A stretch of DNA of 64,000 bases from Peptococcaceae bacterium UBA5752 (GCA_002419055.1 DIFI01000006.1:166585-230584), one strand, 5' to 3'. Positions 1 to 9,508 are shown, counted from the first letter of the stretch. Notes: generated by a model from the sequence alone, not told the origin. Numbers and translations are program-made.

Positions 1-485
1 TGTCATTAGAACCAAGCGTGATAATTTTTTCTTTGATCAATTTTGCTATTTTAGCAGTAGTATTGACCAAATTTCTTTATAAACCTATATTGAAAATGAT
101 TGATGACCGTAAGCTAAGCATCAGCGAAGCTTTAGAAGCCGCTGATAAAGCGCGCGCAGAAGTCGCCGCTACCAGTGATACTATCAAAGCTCAGATCGCT
201 CAAGCTCACATAGAAGCAGAATCTGTAATTGCCAATGCTCAAGTTAAAAGTGAAGAAATAAAGCAATCAATTATCGAAAGTGCCCGCAGCGAGGCTACCG
301 ATATTACCGCTAAAGCTCTGGCAACGATAGAAGAAGAGAAACAGTTAGCCAAAATTGAATTGCGAAATGAAGTAGCTTCATTAGTAGTGTTAGCTTTGGA
401 AAAAATATTGGCCGAAGAAATCAATACAGATAAACAAAAATATCTTATGGATAAATATATTACGGAAGTGGGTCGTATTCAATGA
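1..485 (+). CDS. atpF: ATP synthase Fo subunit b (5' end cut by one base)
   Basis: Subunit b is the peripheral stalk of F1Fo ATP synthase. It has one N-terminal membrane helix (about residues 6-24, ending in the motif KFLYKPI) and a long charged helix rich in Ala, Glu and Lys. Bases 1-2 are TG, followed in frame by codons for S-L-E-P-S-V. The true start is therefore most likely an NTG codon whose first base lies just outside the window, giving 161 residues. The in-frame GTG at 18 would cut into the membrane helix and has no ribosome site. The stop overlaps the atpH start (ATGA at 482-485), the usual operon coupling. atpB and atpE should lie upstream. Confidence 0.93.
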   Translation, partial: SLEPSVIIFSLINFAILAVVLTKFLYKPILKMIDDRKLSISEALEAADKARAEVAATSDTIKAQIAQAHIEAESVIANAQVKSEEIKQSIIESARSEATDITAKALATIEEEKQLAKIELRNEVASLVVLALEKILAEEINTDKQKYLMDKYITEVGRIQ

Positions 486-1021
486 AAGAGGGTGTTGTTG
501 CCCGCCGTTATGCTAAAGCTCTCTTTGATTTGGCGGATAAACACGATCTGGTTGAACAAATCAATAAAGATTGGCAAATATTTATTGATACTATTCAAAC
601 CAATCAACAGCTTTCTGATGCCTTAAACAGCAAAGTTATTAGCATAGATAATCGTAAAGCTTTGCTTAAAGATGTTTTTGGCATAGACCTTCATACTTTA
701 ATTCTGAATTGCCTTTATCTTTTAATAGACAAAGATCGTATTGAAATTTCTGAAAGTATCAGCTATAGCTATCAGCAACTTATTTGGCAAAAGAATAATA
801 TCGTGCCAATTCAGCTCACTACTGCCAAGCTTCTCCCATCCGAACAGGAAGAACAACTGGAGCAAGCTATCAGCAGCTCTTTGAATAAGACTGCACTTTT
901 AGATATTGCTATTAATCCGGCTTTAATCGGTGGTGCCGTAATGAAGATTGGTGACACAATCTATGACGGTAGCATCAAAAGCCAGTTAAAAGTCCTTAAA
1001 CAACACTTGTCAAGTAATTGA
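482..1021 (+). CDS. atpH: ATP synthase F1 subunit delta
   Basis: This 179-residue protein is of the OSCP/delta family and links the top of the F1 head to the b-subunit stalk. It opens with the family's N-terminal pattern (VARRYAKALFDLA) and ends with the conserved segment around ALIGGAVMKIGD followed by DGSIKSQL. Length matches the family norm of about 180. It overlaps atpF by four bases and is followed by a 44-base gap before atpA. It is expected to be cotranscribed with the other ATP synthase subunits. Confidence 0.96.
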   Translation: MKEGVVARRYAKALFDLADKHDLVEQINKDWQIFIDTIQTNQQLSDALNSKVISIDNRKALLKDVFGIDLHTLILNCLYLLIDKDRIEISESISYSYQQLIWQKNNIVPIQLTTAKLLPSEQEEQLEQAISSSLNKTALLDIAINPALIGGAVMKIGDTIYDGSIKSQLKVLKQHLSSN

Positions 1022-1065
1022 CGTATCCTTATGCTTCGGGCGAAAAATGAACGGGGTGAAAGATA

Positions 1066-2574
1066 TTGAGTATCAAAAGCGATGAAATCAGTGCAATACT
1101 GAAAAAACAGATCGAGAATTATCAATCCAGCTTTGAAATATCGGAAACAGGTACGGTAATAAAAGTTGGCGATGGTATTGCTCATATCTATGGACTTTCC
1201 AATGCCATGAGTAATGAGCTATTGGAATTTCCTACTGGACAAGTCGGTATCGCTCTTAACTTGGAAGAGGATTCTATCGGCTGTATCATTCTTGGGCCTT
1301 ATCAAAATATTCATGAAGGCGATATAGTCAAACGTACCGGACGTATCGTAGAAGTGCCGGCTGGCGAAGCGTTGCTGGGCAGAGTAGTTAATCCGCTCGG
1401 CCAACCGCTTGATGGATTGGGACCAATTAAAACAGAACAATTCCGTCATATTGAAAGCCCGGCTCCCGGCGTAATTGACAGACGCGGCGTTTATCAGCCA
1501 CTGCAAACCGGCTTAAAAGCTATCGATGCATTGGTTCCGATTGGCCGTGGCCAGCGCGAATTGATTATTGGTGACCGTCAGACCGGTAAAACTGCTATTG
1601 CCATAGATGCTATTATCAACCAAAAAGGTCAAGATGTAATTTGCATCTATGTTGCTATAGGTCAAAAGGCCTCAACTGTAGCATCGGTTGTCCAGAAATT
1701 ACAGCAATACGGTGCCTTAGATTATACTATCGTTGTTTCTGCCGTGGCTTCCGAGCCGGCGCCGTTGCTTTATATTGCGCCATACTGCGGTGCAGCCATG
1801 GGTGAATACTTTATGTATAGTGGCCGCGATGTATTGATTATCTATGATGATTTAACGAAACATGCAGCTGCTTACCGTGAGTTATCATTATTATTGCATC
1901 GTCCGCCGGGACGTGAGGCTTATCCGGGCGACGTTTTCTACCTCCATTCCCGTCTTTTGGAAAGAGCTGCCAAGCTCTCCGACGCAAAGGGAGGCGGAAG
2001 CATGACGGCTTTGCCGATCATTGAAACTCAGGCTGGCGACTTGTCAACCTATATTCCTACCAATGTTATTTCGATTACAGATGGCCAGATATTCTTAGAG
2101 AGCGATCTCTTCTTCTCCGGCGTAAGACCTGCAATTAACGTCGGTCTATCTGTTTCACGTGTCGGTGGTTCAGCGCAGATTAAAGCAATGAAACAAGTTG
2201 CCGGCTCACTGCGGTTGGACTTGGCTCAATATCGTGAATTGGCAGCCTTTTCCCAATTCGGTTCGGATCTTGATAAAGCGACCAAAGATACATTGGATCG
2301 CGGCGAACGCATGATTGAGATTCTCAAACAAGGACAATATGAACCAATGCCCGTTGAAGAACAGGTATTAGTGCTATTTTTTGCCGCACGAAACTATGCA
2401 CGTGATATTGCCGTTAAGGATATAGTAAAAACCGAAAAAGAACTAATTACCTTTTTTAAGAATTTCCATAGCGATTTGCTTAAACAAATCAAAGATGAGA
2501 AAAAACTTTCCGATGAATTAACAGCAAAACTATCATCTGCTATTGAAGAGTTTAAAAATCAAAAGGCATCTTAG
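1066..2574 (+). CDS. atpA: ATP synthase F1 subunit alpha
   Basis: Non-catalytic nucleotide-binding subunit of the F1 head, 502 residues, the usual length. The P-loop GDRQTGKT is visible near residue 170, and the alpha signature with PAINVGLSVSRVG lies near residue 360. Translation starts at TTG 1066, preceded by a GGGGTGAAAG ribosome site at a normal distance. The product aligns from its N-terminus with the family pattern (DEISAILKKQIENY, then GTVIKVGDGIAHIYGL), so no earlier start is needed. It lies between atpH and atpG in the standard order. Confidence 0.98.
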   Translation: MSIKSDEISAILKKQIENYQSSFEISETGTVIKVGDGIAHIYGLSNAMSNELLEFPTGQVGIALNLEEDSIGCIILGPYQNIHEGDIVKRTGRIVEVPAGEALLGRVVNPLGQPLDGLGPIKTEQFRHIESPAPGVIDRRGVYQPLQTGLKAIDALVPIGRGQRELIIGDRQTGKTAIAIDAIINQKGQDVICIYVAIGQKASTVASVVQKLQQYGALDYTIVVSAVASEPAPLLYIAPYCGAAMGEYFMYSGRDVLIIYDDLTKHAAAYRELSLLLHRPPGREAYPGDVFYLHSRLLERAAKLSDAKGGGSMTALPIIETQAGDLSTYIPTNVISITDGQIFLESDLFFSGVRPAINVGLSVSRVGGSAQIKAMKQVAGSLRLDLAQYRELAAFSQFGSDLDKATKDTLDRGERMIEILKQGQYEPMPVEEQVLVLFFAARNYARDIAVKDIVKTEKELITFFKNFHSDLLKQIKDEKKLSDELTAKLSSAIEEFKNQKAS

Positions 2575-2597
2575 TCTAAAATCAGGGATGTGAATTT

Positions 2598-3467
2598 ATG
2601 GCTACCGCTCGTGATATCCGGCGACGGATCAAAAGCGTTAAAAGCACTCAGCAAATAACTAAAGCCATGAAAATGGTTTCAGCTTCCAAATTGCGCAAAG
2701 CCCAAAAGGCTGTATTGGACGTTCGTCCTTATACCCGCAAAATGGAAAATATTATCATGCATTTGAGCGGAGTTGATTCTGTTCATCCGTTACTTGCTGC
2801 ACGCGAAACAGTTAATAATGTTTTATATGTGGTGATCGGTTCCGACCGTGGATTTTGCGGCGGTTTTAACGGTAATCTCCAACGCTTTTTAGATCATACG
2901 CTATCTAAAGAAGAACATCTATATCATTTAGTTGTCTTGGGTCGCCGAATACTCAATCATTGTAATCGAACCGGTAAACCGATTGCTGTTAATTATACGC
3001 AGATCGGCGATAATCCAAGCTATGCACAAGCCAGAGAACTGTCTGGCTATATAAAAAAGAGCTTTTTGAATGGCGAATATGACGAAGTTTATTTAGTTTT
3101 CAATGAATTCAGGAGCATTATTAGCCAAATACCAACTGTCAAAAAGTTATTACCGTTAAGTTACGATAGGTCAAAAGATGATCCACAAGCTATTGACTTT
3201 GCCCAGCGGCAATATATTTTTGAGCCCGAGGGCGCCGCGTTACTCAATACCATACTGCCACAGTATATAGATATTAGTGTTTACAGAGCGCTTCAGGAAG
3301 CAAAAGCCAGCGAACACGGAGCACGTATGACGGCCATGAATTCGGCTACTAATAATGCAACAGATATGATTAATAGACTTACCATAGCTTTAAACAGAGC
3401 GCGACAAGCGGCAATTACCAAAGAAATCTCCGAAATTGTTGGTGGCGCCGCAGCACTCAACGAATAA
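2598..3467 (+). CDS. atpG: ATP synthase F1 subunit gamma
   Basis: Central rotor shaft of F1, 289 residues. Both ends carry the conserved coiled-coil helices: the N-terminus has the ATARDIRRRIKSV and TKAMKMVSASKLRKAQ patterns, and the C-terminus has RQAAITKEISEIVGGAAAL. The middle segment has the usual DRGFCGGFN motif. ATG at 2598 follows a weak site. Its stop lies 34 bases upstream of the preferred atpD start. Confidence 0.98.
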   Translation: MATARDIRRRIKSVKSTQQITKAMKMVSASKLRKAQKAVLDVRPYTRKMENIIMHLSGVDSVHPLLAARETVNNVLYVVIGSDRGFCGGFNGNLQRFLDHTLSKEEHLYHLVVLGRRILNHCNRTGKPIAVNYTQIGDNPSYAQARELSGYIKKSFLNGEYDEVYLVFNEFRSIISQIPTVKKLLPLSYDRSKDDPQAIDFAQRQYIFEPEGAALLNTILPQYIDISVYRALQEAKASEHGARMTAMNSATNNATDMINRLTIALNRARQAAITKEISEIVGGAAALNE

Positions 3468-3501
3468 TAATTTGTCGCACAGAGATAAGGAGGTAACTGA
3501 T

Positions 3502-4890
3502 TTGGCAATCGGTAAAATCAAACAAATTATCGGCGCGGTAGTCGATGTTAACTTCCCCAGTGAGCAACTGCCCGATATTTACAATGCTATCGTAATAAAG
3601 TGTGATGACGGACACAGCATCACCATGGAAGCAATGCAGCATTTGGGCAATAACGATGTCCGTTGTGTTGCATTATCTTCGACCGACGGTTTACATCGCG
3701 GCATGGAGGCAGTAGATAGCGGCGGTCCGATTAGCATACCCGTAGGACGCACTACGCTGGGCAGAATGATGAGCGTTATCGGCGAACCGATCGATGGTAA
3801 AGGCGCTATCGAAAGTGACACTTACCTGCCAATTCACCGTTCGGCTCCGGCCTTTGAAGATTTGGCGCCTTCGACAGAAGTATTGGAAACAGGTATCAAA
3901 GTTGTTGACCTGCTGGCTCCCTACAGTAAAGGTGGTAAAGTTGGTCTCTTCGGCGGCGCCGGTGTTGGTAAAACAGTCTTGATTATGGAATTAATCCGTA
4001 ACGTTGCCTATGAACACGGTGGGTTTTCCGTTTTCGCCGGTGTTGGCGAAAGAACCCGTGAAGGTAACGACCTTTGGAAAGAAATGAATGATTCCGGCGT
4101 TATCGAAAAAACTGCTTTAGTATTCGGTCAAATGAACGAGCCTCCGGGCGCACGCTTAAGAGTTGGCTTAACCGGTTTGACGTTGGCTGAAGCCTTCCGC
4201 GATAGCGAAGGCCAGGACGTATTGCTATTCATCGATAACATTTTCCGTTTCACCCAAGCCGGCAGCGAAGTTTCCGCATTATTAGGCCGTATGCCGTCCG
4301 CAGTTGGTTATCAGCCGACATTAGCCACGGAAATGGGCGCACTACAAGAACGTATTACATCTACCAAAAAAGGTTCTATCACTTCCGTACAGGCCATTTA
4401 TGTACCGGCTGACGACTTGACAGACCCCGCGCCTGCAACCGCATTTGCTCACCTCGATGCTACTACCGTTTTATCCCGCCAAATCGTTGAGCTGGGTATT
4501 TATCCGGCTGTTGACCCACTTGAATCCACCAGCCGTACTCTTGACCCGCGTATATTGGGCGAGGAACATTATAATGTAGCCCGTGCTGTCCAAGGCGTTT
4601 TGCAAAGATATAAGGAGCTGCAGGATATTATCGCCATCCTCGGTATGGATGAACTCAGCGATGAAGATAAAATAACCGTTGCCAGGGCCAGAAAGATCCA
4701 ACGTTTCCTTTCTCAGCCTATGTTCGTCGCCGAAGAATTCACCAACATGAAAGGCAAATATGTACCGCTCAAAGATACCATTCGCAGCTTCAAAGATTTA
4801 GTTGAAGGCAAATACGATCATTTGCCGGAACAGGCTTTCTTGATGGTTGGTACCATTGAAGAAGCGGTAGAAAAAGCAGCAAAATTATAA
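3502..4890 (+). CDS. atpD: ATP synthase F1 subunit beta
   Basis: Catalytic subunit of F1, with P-loop GGAGVGKT, the GERTREGNDL segment and a DELSDEDK (DELSEED-type) lever. The frame is open from 3436, but that start would overlap atpG and add 22 residues unlike any beta subunit. TTG at 3502 is preceded by AAGGAGG (3487-3493) and begins AIGKIKQIIGAVVDVNF, the normal N-terminus. This gives 462 residues, the family length. It is followed after 27 bases by atpC. Confidence 0.97.
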   Translation: MAIGKIKQIIGAVVDVNFPSEQLPDIYNAIVIKCDDGHSITMEAMQHLGNNDVRCVALSSTDGLHRGMEAVDSGGPISIPVGRTTLGRMMSVIGEPIDGKGAIESDTYLPIHRSAPAFEDLAPSTEVLETGIKVVDLLAPYSKGGKVGLFGGAGVGKTVLIMELIRNVAYEHGGFSVFAGVGERTREGNDLWKEMNDSGVIEKTALVFGQMNEPPGARLRVGLTGLTLAEAFRDSEGQDVLLFIDNIFRFTQAGSEVSALLGRMPSAVGYQPTLATEMGALQERITSTKKGSITSVQAIYVPADDLTDPAPATAFAHLDATTVLSRQIVELGIYPAVDPLESTSRTLDPRILGEEHYNVARAVQGVLQRYKELQDIIAILGMDELSDEDKITVARARKIQRFLSQPMFVAEEFTNMKGKYVPLKDTIRSFKDLVEGKYDHLPEQAFLMVGTIEEAVEKAAKL

Positions 4891-4917
4891 TTATCAGCTA
4901 CTAAAAAGGATGATATT

Positions 4918-5322
4918 ATGGCCGATACAGATAAAATTCGTCTTGAGGTGGTAACGCCCGAAGGCGAAGTGTTTCACCAAAAAGTAGAATATTTAATTGC
5001 ACCCGCAGAGCTGGGGCCAACAACTATTCTCTATAATCACGCACCACTGATGGCTGCTTTGGAAATTGGCGTTTTGCGTTACAAAAAAGACGGCAAAGAA
5101 TCCAAGATCGCAACCGGCACCGGCTTCATGGATGTCAAAGATAATGAAGTTGAAATACTGGTGCAAACAGCCGAGCTAGCCGAAAATATCGACGAAGCCC
5201 GTGCCCTGGAAGGATTAAAAAGAGCGCAGCAGCGTCTGACAGAAAAAGACGCTAACTTAGATGCTCACCGAGCCGAATTAGCTGCTAAAAGAGCAATGTC
5301 CCGACTTAATGCCTTAAAGTAA
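4918..5322 (+). CDS. atpC: ATP synthase F1 subunit epsilon
   Basis: Regulatory subunit at the foot of the gamma shaft, 134 residues. It has the N-terminal beta-sandwich (RLEVVTPEGEVF near the start, then HAPLMAALEIG) and a C-terminal helical hairpin rich in Ala, Arg and Glu, both as in the family. A ribosome site AAAAGGATG lies just upstream of ATG 4918. It is the last gene of the operon; a strong terminator follows 25 bases after the stop. Confidence 0.96.
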   Translation: MADTDKIRLEVVTPEGEVFHQKVEYLIAPAELGPTTILYNHAPLMAALEIGVLRYKKDGKESKIATGTGFMDVKDNEVEILVQTAELAENIDEARALEGLKRAQQRLTEKDANLDAHRAELAAKRAMSRLNALK

Positions 5323-5346
5323 TATTTATTTAATAATATTAATCAA

Positions 5347-5375
5347 AAAGCTCGTCACATTAGTGACGAGCTTTT
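5347..5375. terminator. Bidirectional terminator after atpC
   Basis: A perfect inverted repeat AAAAGCTCGTCAC with a four-base ATTA loop, with T-rich sequence on the right and the matching A-rich run on the left. It sits between convergent atpC and the degV-like gene (stop at 5393) and can end transcription from both sides. Confidence 0.9.
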
Positions 5376-5392
5376 ATTATATAATTATTTTG

Positions 5393-6265
5393 TTATCTAT
5401 GTTCTGCAACAAAGAACAAAGCGATAGTGCCGCCACCTACATGAGAGCCGATGACCGGACCGATGTAGCTGATCTCAATCCGCGGTGGCTGAAACTTTTC
5501 TTTGATCATCTCAGCCAGTTTATTGGCCATCTCATAATTATCGGCATGGCTGATATATACTGTCTGGGAAGAGATATCAATCGCGGTATTTTCTATCTCC
5601 TGTACCATTGTATCTAATATTTTTTTACAGGTACGGACTTTATAAATTGGTATCATATGCCCATATTCATCAAACTTGAGAATCGGCTTGATATTTAGCA
5701 GTGAACCGGCAAAGGCCGCCATTGCCGAACAACGGCCGCCACGCTTGAGATGATAAAGGTCATCGACATTAAACCAATGGCAAATTCGATATTTTTGCAC
5801 TTCCAGATAGGCGGCTAACTCTTCGACTGATAATCCGGCTTCTTTTTGTTGTGCCGCATAATATACCAGCAAGCCCTCTCCCATCGAGGCACTCAACGAA
5901 TCAACACAGCAAATTTTGGCATCGGGAAATTCTGCCAGTAAATGGTCTTTTACCAGTAACGATGTATTATAGGTTCCGGAAAGTCCGGAAGAAAAAGCAA
6001 TATATAAAATATCCTTACCCTGCTCTAAATAAGATCGGAAAATCCGCTCAAAATCAACCAATTTAATTTGTGCTGTTGAGGTTTCCTCTCCTGCTCGCAC
6101 GCGCGAATAAAAATCTTTGATCGGCATCTCTCTAAAATCAGGATAATATAATCTGGTATCCTCGCTAACCGCAAATTCCATCGGTATAATATCAACTTTT
6201 AATTCTTCTATTAGCTGTGGCGATAAATCTGCAGTAGCATCAGATATAATTATATAATCTTTCAT
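5393..6265 (-). CDS. DegV family (FakB-type) fatty-acid-binding protein
   Basis: This 290-residue protein has the DegV fold. Motifs visible are the N-terminal IISDATADLS, the ETSTAQIK loop that binds the fatty-acid carboxylate, SSGLSGTY, the LKRGGRCSA segment, and the terminal GPVIGSHVGGGT. Characterised DegV proteins (FakB) present fatty acids to the kinase FakA; no FakA homologue is in the window. A second DegV lies at 28431-29297. It appears to be a single-gene unit with its own promoter at 6306-6334. Confidence 0.92.
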   Translation of the reverse strand: MKDYIIISDATADLSPQLIEELKVDIIPMEFAVSEDTRLYYPDFREMPIKDFYSRVRAGEETSTAQIKLVDFERIFRSYLEQGKDILYIAFSSGLSGTYNTSLLVKDHLLAEFPDAKICCVDSLSASMGEGLLVYYAAQQKEAGLSVEELAAYLEVQKYRICHWFNVDDLYHLKRGGRCSAMAAFAGSLLNIKPILKFDEYGHMIPIYKVRTCKKILDTMVQEIENTAIDISSQTVYISHADNYEMANKLAEMIKEKFQPPRIEISYIGPVIGSHVGGGTIALFFVAEHR

Positions 6266-6305
6266 AATAAAACTCCTTACTTTTGATCAGTGTTTGTCGG
6301 CAATT

Positions 6306-6334
6306 ATTATATCATATCAAGAACAGTATTTCAA
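6306..6334 (-). promoter_or_regulatory. SigA-type promoter of the first degV-like gene
   Basis: Read on the minus strand: TTGAAA (6329-6334), a 17-base spacer, and a consensus TATAAT (6306-6311). It lies about 40 bases upstream of the start codon at 6265 and points toward it. Confidence 0.75.
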
Positions 6335-6340
6335 ATTTGA

Positions 6341-7444
6341 TTAAGCGCCTATAATCTGGGCTACCGCTTTTATAAAGCCTCTGTTATCTTGCTCGCTGGC
6401 AAAACTGAAACGCAAACTATTGGCATAGCCCCACGATGGATCAAAGCGGACCCAGTAACCGCGCCGTAATAATTGATCTGCCATGTATTTACCATCACGA
6501 CCAAAATCAACAAAAAGGAAATTAGCCTGGCTCTCCAAGACTCGGCAACCCAGCTTACGGAGCTCATCGGTGAAAAATGCTCTTGTCTGCTGTGCTGCTG
6601 CTAAACTGCGGGCGGCAAATTCTCGGTCTTCCAAAGCTGCAACCGCCGCTACCTGGGCTAAAAGATTAACTGGATAAGCTTCCACCACACGCCGCACCAT
6701 ATCAAGAACCGACTGCGGCGCCAAGGCATAACCGACCCTGAGCCCCGCCAAACCATAATATTTGGAGAATGTCCGCAAAGATATAATATTTTTATCTTGC
6801 CTAATCAGCGGCATCACATCGAATATCCGCGAACGATCGGCAAAATCAACATATGCCTCATCGAGCAGCAGCAAACAATGCGGTGGCAGTTGAGCAATAA
6901 AATCTGCCATTTGCTGCGGTTCCACTACTGCGCCGGTAGGATTATTGGGATTGACGACAACCACTATCTTGGTTTTGGCAGTAATAGCAGCGGCTATCTT
7001 TGGTAAATCAAAAGCCATGTTTTGATCAAGCGCCACTTTGATCGTATTGGCACGCATTCCCTGCGCTTGAATCTCATAGATTACAAACGATGGTGAACCG
7101 ATGACAATCTCATCGCCTTCGTTAAGAAATGCCTTCATCACACTGGTAATGATATGATCGCCACCGTTAGCGCAAAATACCATCTCAGGTGTCAGATCTA
7201 ACCGCCTGGAAATCGACTCACGCAGCTGCATGCTACTGCCTTCCGGATAAAAATTTACCTCGTCTATAGCCGCTGCCATAGCCTTTTGCGCCAGGGGTGA
7301 TGGGCCAAGCGGATTTTCATTGGCATTCATCCGTACCAACCGTGATAAATGATACTCTTCCATATACTGAGATGACGTTTTGCCCACGCTGTAAACGGGC
7401 AATTCCATAACTCCATCGCGGACGAGACTTTTTTTATCAATCAT
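6341..7444 (-). CDS. hisC: Histidinol-phosphate aminotransferase (HisC-type)
   Basis: PLP-dependent class I/II aminotransferase that converts imidazole-acetol phosphate and glutamate to histidinol phosphate in histidine synthesis. Visible: RMNANENPLGPSP near the N-terminus, the NPNNPTG loop, DEAYVDFA, and the PLP lysine in SLRTFSKYYGLAGLRVGY. The frame is open a little further upstream, but the chosen ATG at 7444 has AAAGGAG seven bases before it, giving 367 residues. No other his genes are in the window, so a related aromatic-acid aminotransferase role remains possible. Confidence 0.87.
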   Translation of the reverse strand: MIDKKSLVRDGVMELPVYSVGKTSSQYMEEYHLSRLVRMNANENPLGPSPLAQKAMAAAIDEVNFYPEGSSMQLRESISRRLDLTPEMVFCANGGDHIITSVMKAFLNEGDEIVIGSPSFVIYEIQAQGMRANTIKVALDQNMAFDLPKIAAAITAKTKIVVVVNPNNPTGAVVEPQQMADFIAQLPPHCLLLLDEAYVDFADRSRIFDVMPLIRQDKNIISLRTFSKYYGLAGLRVGYALAPQSVLDMVRRVVEAYPVNLLAQVAAVAALEDREFAARSLAAAQQTRAFFTDELRKLGCRVLESQANFLFVDFGRDGKYMADQLLRRGYWVRFDPSWGYANSLRFSFASEQDNRGFIKAVAQIIGA

Positions 7445-7597
7445 ATCTAAACTCCTTTGAGGCAAAGTATTAATTAAATTTAGACACTATATTTATTACT
7501 CAATAATAATCTATTTCTTTTCCTACGTCAACTTCCGGGTATATTTTTGGCAATTAACGGTAATACTTTAATTATCAATATATCCGCGGAGGTCGCT

Positions 7598-8311
7598 ATG
7601 TCAGCCAAATTAAATAATAACAAAAGCCGTTTTTATCAATTGCGCTGGTGGCGTGAGAACCCGGAGCGCTGGCGCTGGGGCGCGACTGTTGCAATCGTTT
7701 GTTTGATGACTGTTCTATTTGCCTACCAAAATCCCCAAATATGGCAAAATACGCCAACTGAGCAGCTAAATATCACCAGCGAGCAAAGCTCCCCTTCTAC
7801 AGAGACATCGCCGCAAAATAATATTGACACTTCTACCGAGTCGGAAACCAATGACGATGTCACCACTGATCAGCAAAAGACATCTCATACTACAGATGCC
7901 GCCACTGCTGAGGCTGTTGCACCGGAATTTTGGCAGCCGCCGGCCTTGGGCGAATGGTCCCGCTCCTACGGCTTTGCTTATGATGAAACTTATGAAGATT
8001 ATCGCCTCCATGATGGTTGCGATATGGAACTTGATGTCGGCACACTGGTCTATGCCTCCGCCGCCGGCAAAGTTACAACCGCCGCCGAAGATGAATTATG
8101 GGGCGGTATCGTGATCATTACTCACGGAGGCGGCTGGAAAAGCATCTATAAATGCGTGATGCCTGCGATTGCCAATGGTACCGAAGTAATAGCGGGGCAA
8201 GAGATAGCCACCGTACTGCCTTCACCAAATGCCGAATCAAGTCAACAGCCTCATCTTCATTTTCAGCTTCTCCTCGATGATAAACCCCAAAACCCTGAAT
8301 TATGGTTATAA
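7598..8311 (+). CDS. Membrane-anchored M23 peptidase, SpoIIQ-like
   Basis: This 237-residue protein has a basic cytoplasmic N-terminus, one membrane helix (about residues 27-45), a Ser/Thr/Glu-rich linker and a C-terminal LytM/M23 domain. The zinc ligands are intact: HDGCD (H-x3-D) and HLH near the C-terminus. The frame is open from 7547, but ATG 7598 has GGAGG at the right distance. The layout (short anchor plus M23) resembles SpoIIQ, which joins the SpoIIIA channel during engulfment in spore formers; a general cell-wall endopeptidase is the alternative. A terminator follows. Confidence 0.78.
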   Translation: MSAKLNNNKSRFYQLRWWRENPERWRWGATVAIVCLMTVLFAYQNPQIWQNTPTEQLNITSEQSSPSTETSPQNNIDTSTESETNDDVTTDQQKTSHTTDAATAEAVAPEFWQPPALGEWSRSYGFAYDETYEDYRLHDGCDMELDVGTLVYASAAGKVTTAAEDELWGGIVIITHGGGWKSIYKCVMPAIANGTEVIAGQEIATVLPSPNAESSQQPHLHFQLLLDDKPQNPELWL

Positions 8312-8344
8312 CGGGGCATCCCCATCCTCTACGAGAAATATGTT

Positions 8345-8377
8345 AAAAAATAACAGGAAAATTACCTGTTATTTTTT
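8345..8377 (+). terminator. Terminator after the M23 gene
   Basis: Stem AAAAAATAACAGG pairs with CCTGTTATTTTTT around a seven-base loop and ends in a T run. It separates the M23 gene from the molybdenum genes. Confidence 0.88.
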
Positions 8378-8386
8378 ATTATTCTC

Positions 8387-8415
8387 TTGATAAAATAATT
8401 GAATTATACTATACT
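8387..8415 (+). promoter_or_regulatory. SigA-type promoter of the molybdenum gene cluster
   Basis: TTGATA (8387-8392), a 17-base spacer and TATACT (8410-8415). It lies about 70 bases upstream of the moeA-like start. No convincing ModE-type inverted repeat was found beside it. Confidence 0.7.
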
Positions 8416-8482
8416 TTAACGGGGATAATTTCAAATAATTTGTAGATATTTTACAATTAATGGGGGATTGGAGTAATCATAA

Positions 8483-9508
8483 ATGAAGCAAATAGTAACT
8501 ACTGAAGCTGTAGGACAAGTATTATGCCATGATATTACCCGTATCGTCAAAGACGTTAGTAAAGGCGTTGCCTTCAAAAAGGGCCATATTATACAAGAGG
8601 AAGATATTCCCAAACTGTTGGCATTGGGTAAAGATCATGTTTATATCTGGGAGCAGCAAACAGGAATGATTCATGAGAACGATGCAGCTGCGATACTGCG
8701 TGATATATCGATAAACGCTAATATGTACGCCAGCGTACCCAGCGAAGGGAAAATTGAGCTTGTTGCCGCTGAAAACGGCTTACTTAAAGTAGACAGTAAT
8801 CGTCTTAAAAAAATAAACGCTATCGGTGAAATAATTATCGCCAGCCGGCATGGCAATTTCCCAGTAAAAACCGGCGACAAAGTTGCCGCTATGCGGATCA
8901 TACCGCTGATGATAGAAGAAGAAAAAATGCGCGTGGCTCAAGAATTGGCAGGAAACACACCGCTCTTTGCTTTATTGCCGTTTAAGCGTAAAAAAGCTGC
9001 TATAATCACAACCGGCAATGAGGTTTTTCATCAGCGAATCAAAGATACTTTTACACCAGTTATTATCGAAAAGTTAGCTGAATATGACTGCGAAGTTTTT
9101 TCTCATATTGTCACACCTGATGATAAAAATCTTACCGCCTCTGCCATCGCAGATGCAATTAAACTTGGGGCGGAATTGGTCATCTGCACCGGTGGTATGA
9201 GTGTTGATCCTGACGACCTAACTCCGTCTGCCATTCGTCAAAGTAGTGCCGAAGTAGTTACTTATGGCGCACCGATACTACCCGGAGCTATGTTTATGTT
9301 AGCCTATCACAATAACATACCAATAGTAGGACTGCCTGGCTGTGTGATGTATTGCAAAAGAACAGTATTTGACCTGGTATTGCCACGACTACTTGCTAAT
9401 GACCGTCTCAAAGCTAATGATCTCACCGGTCTCGGCGAGGGAGGATTATGCCTTTCATGTGAAAATTGCTCTTTCCCGAATTGTGGCTTTGGTAAGCAAT
9501 CCTGCTGA
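8483..9508 (+). CDS. MoeA/MogA-like molybdopterin-binding protein with C-terminal Cys cluster
   Basis: This 341-residue protein has an N-terminal MoeA-like part and a MoCF-binding domain (IITTGNEVF near residue 174 and ICTGGMSVDPDD near residue 235, the pterin-phosphate-binding patterns). The C-terminus has CLSCENC followed by a fourth Cys (C-x2-C-x2-C-x4-C), a possible iron-sulfur or metal site. It is shorter than canonical MoeA (about 400). Related proteins often sit next to molybdate transporters in anaerobes; here modA follows after 56 bases. It probably acts in molybdenum insertion or sensing. Confidence 0.8.
   Translation: MKQIVTTEAVGQVLCHDITRIVKDVSKGVAFKKGHIIQEEDIPKLLALGKDHVYIWEQQTGMIHENDAAAILRDISINANMYASVPSEGKIELVAAENGLLKVDSNRLKKINAIGEIIIASRHGNFPVKTGDKVAAMRIIPLMIEEEKMRVAQELAGNTPLFALLPFKRKKAAIITTGNEVFHQRIKDTFTPVIIEKLAEYDCEVFSHIVTPDDKNLTASAIADAIKLGAELVICTGGMSVDPDDLTPSAIRQSSAEVVTYGAPILPGAMFMLAYHNNIPIVGLPGCVMYCKRTVFDLVLPRLLANDRLKANDLTGLGEGGLCLSCENCSFPNCGFGKQSC

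Noticed and set aside
3436..3501. Upstream start of atpD overlapping atpG
   Set aside because: It adds residues foreign to beta subunits; TTG 3502 has a strong ribosome site and the normal N-terminus.
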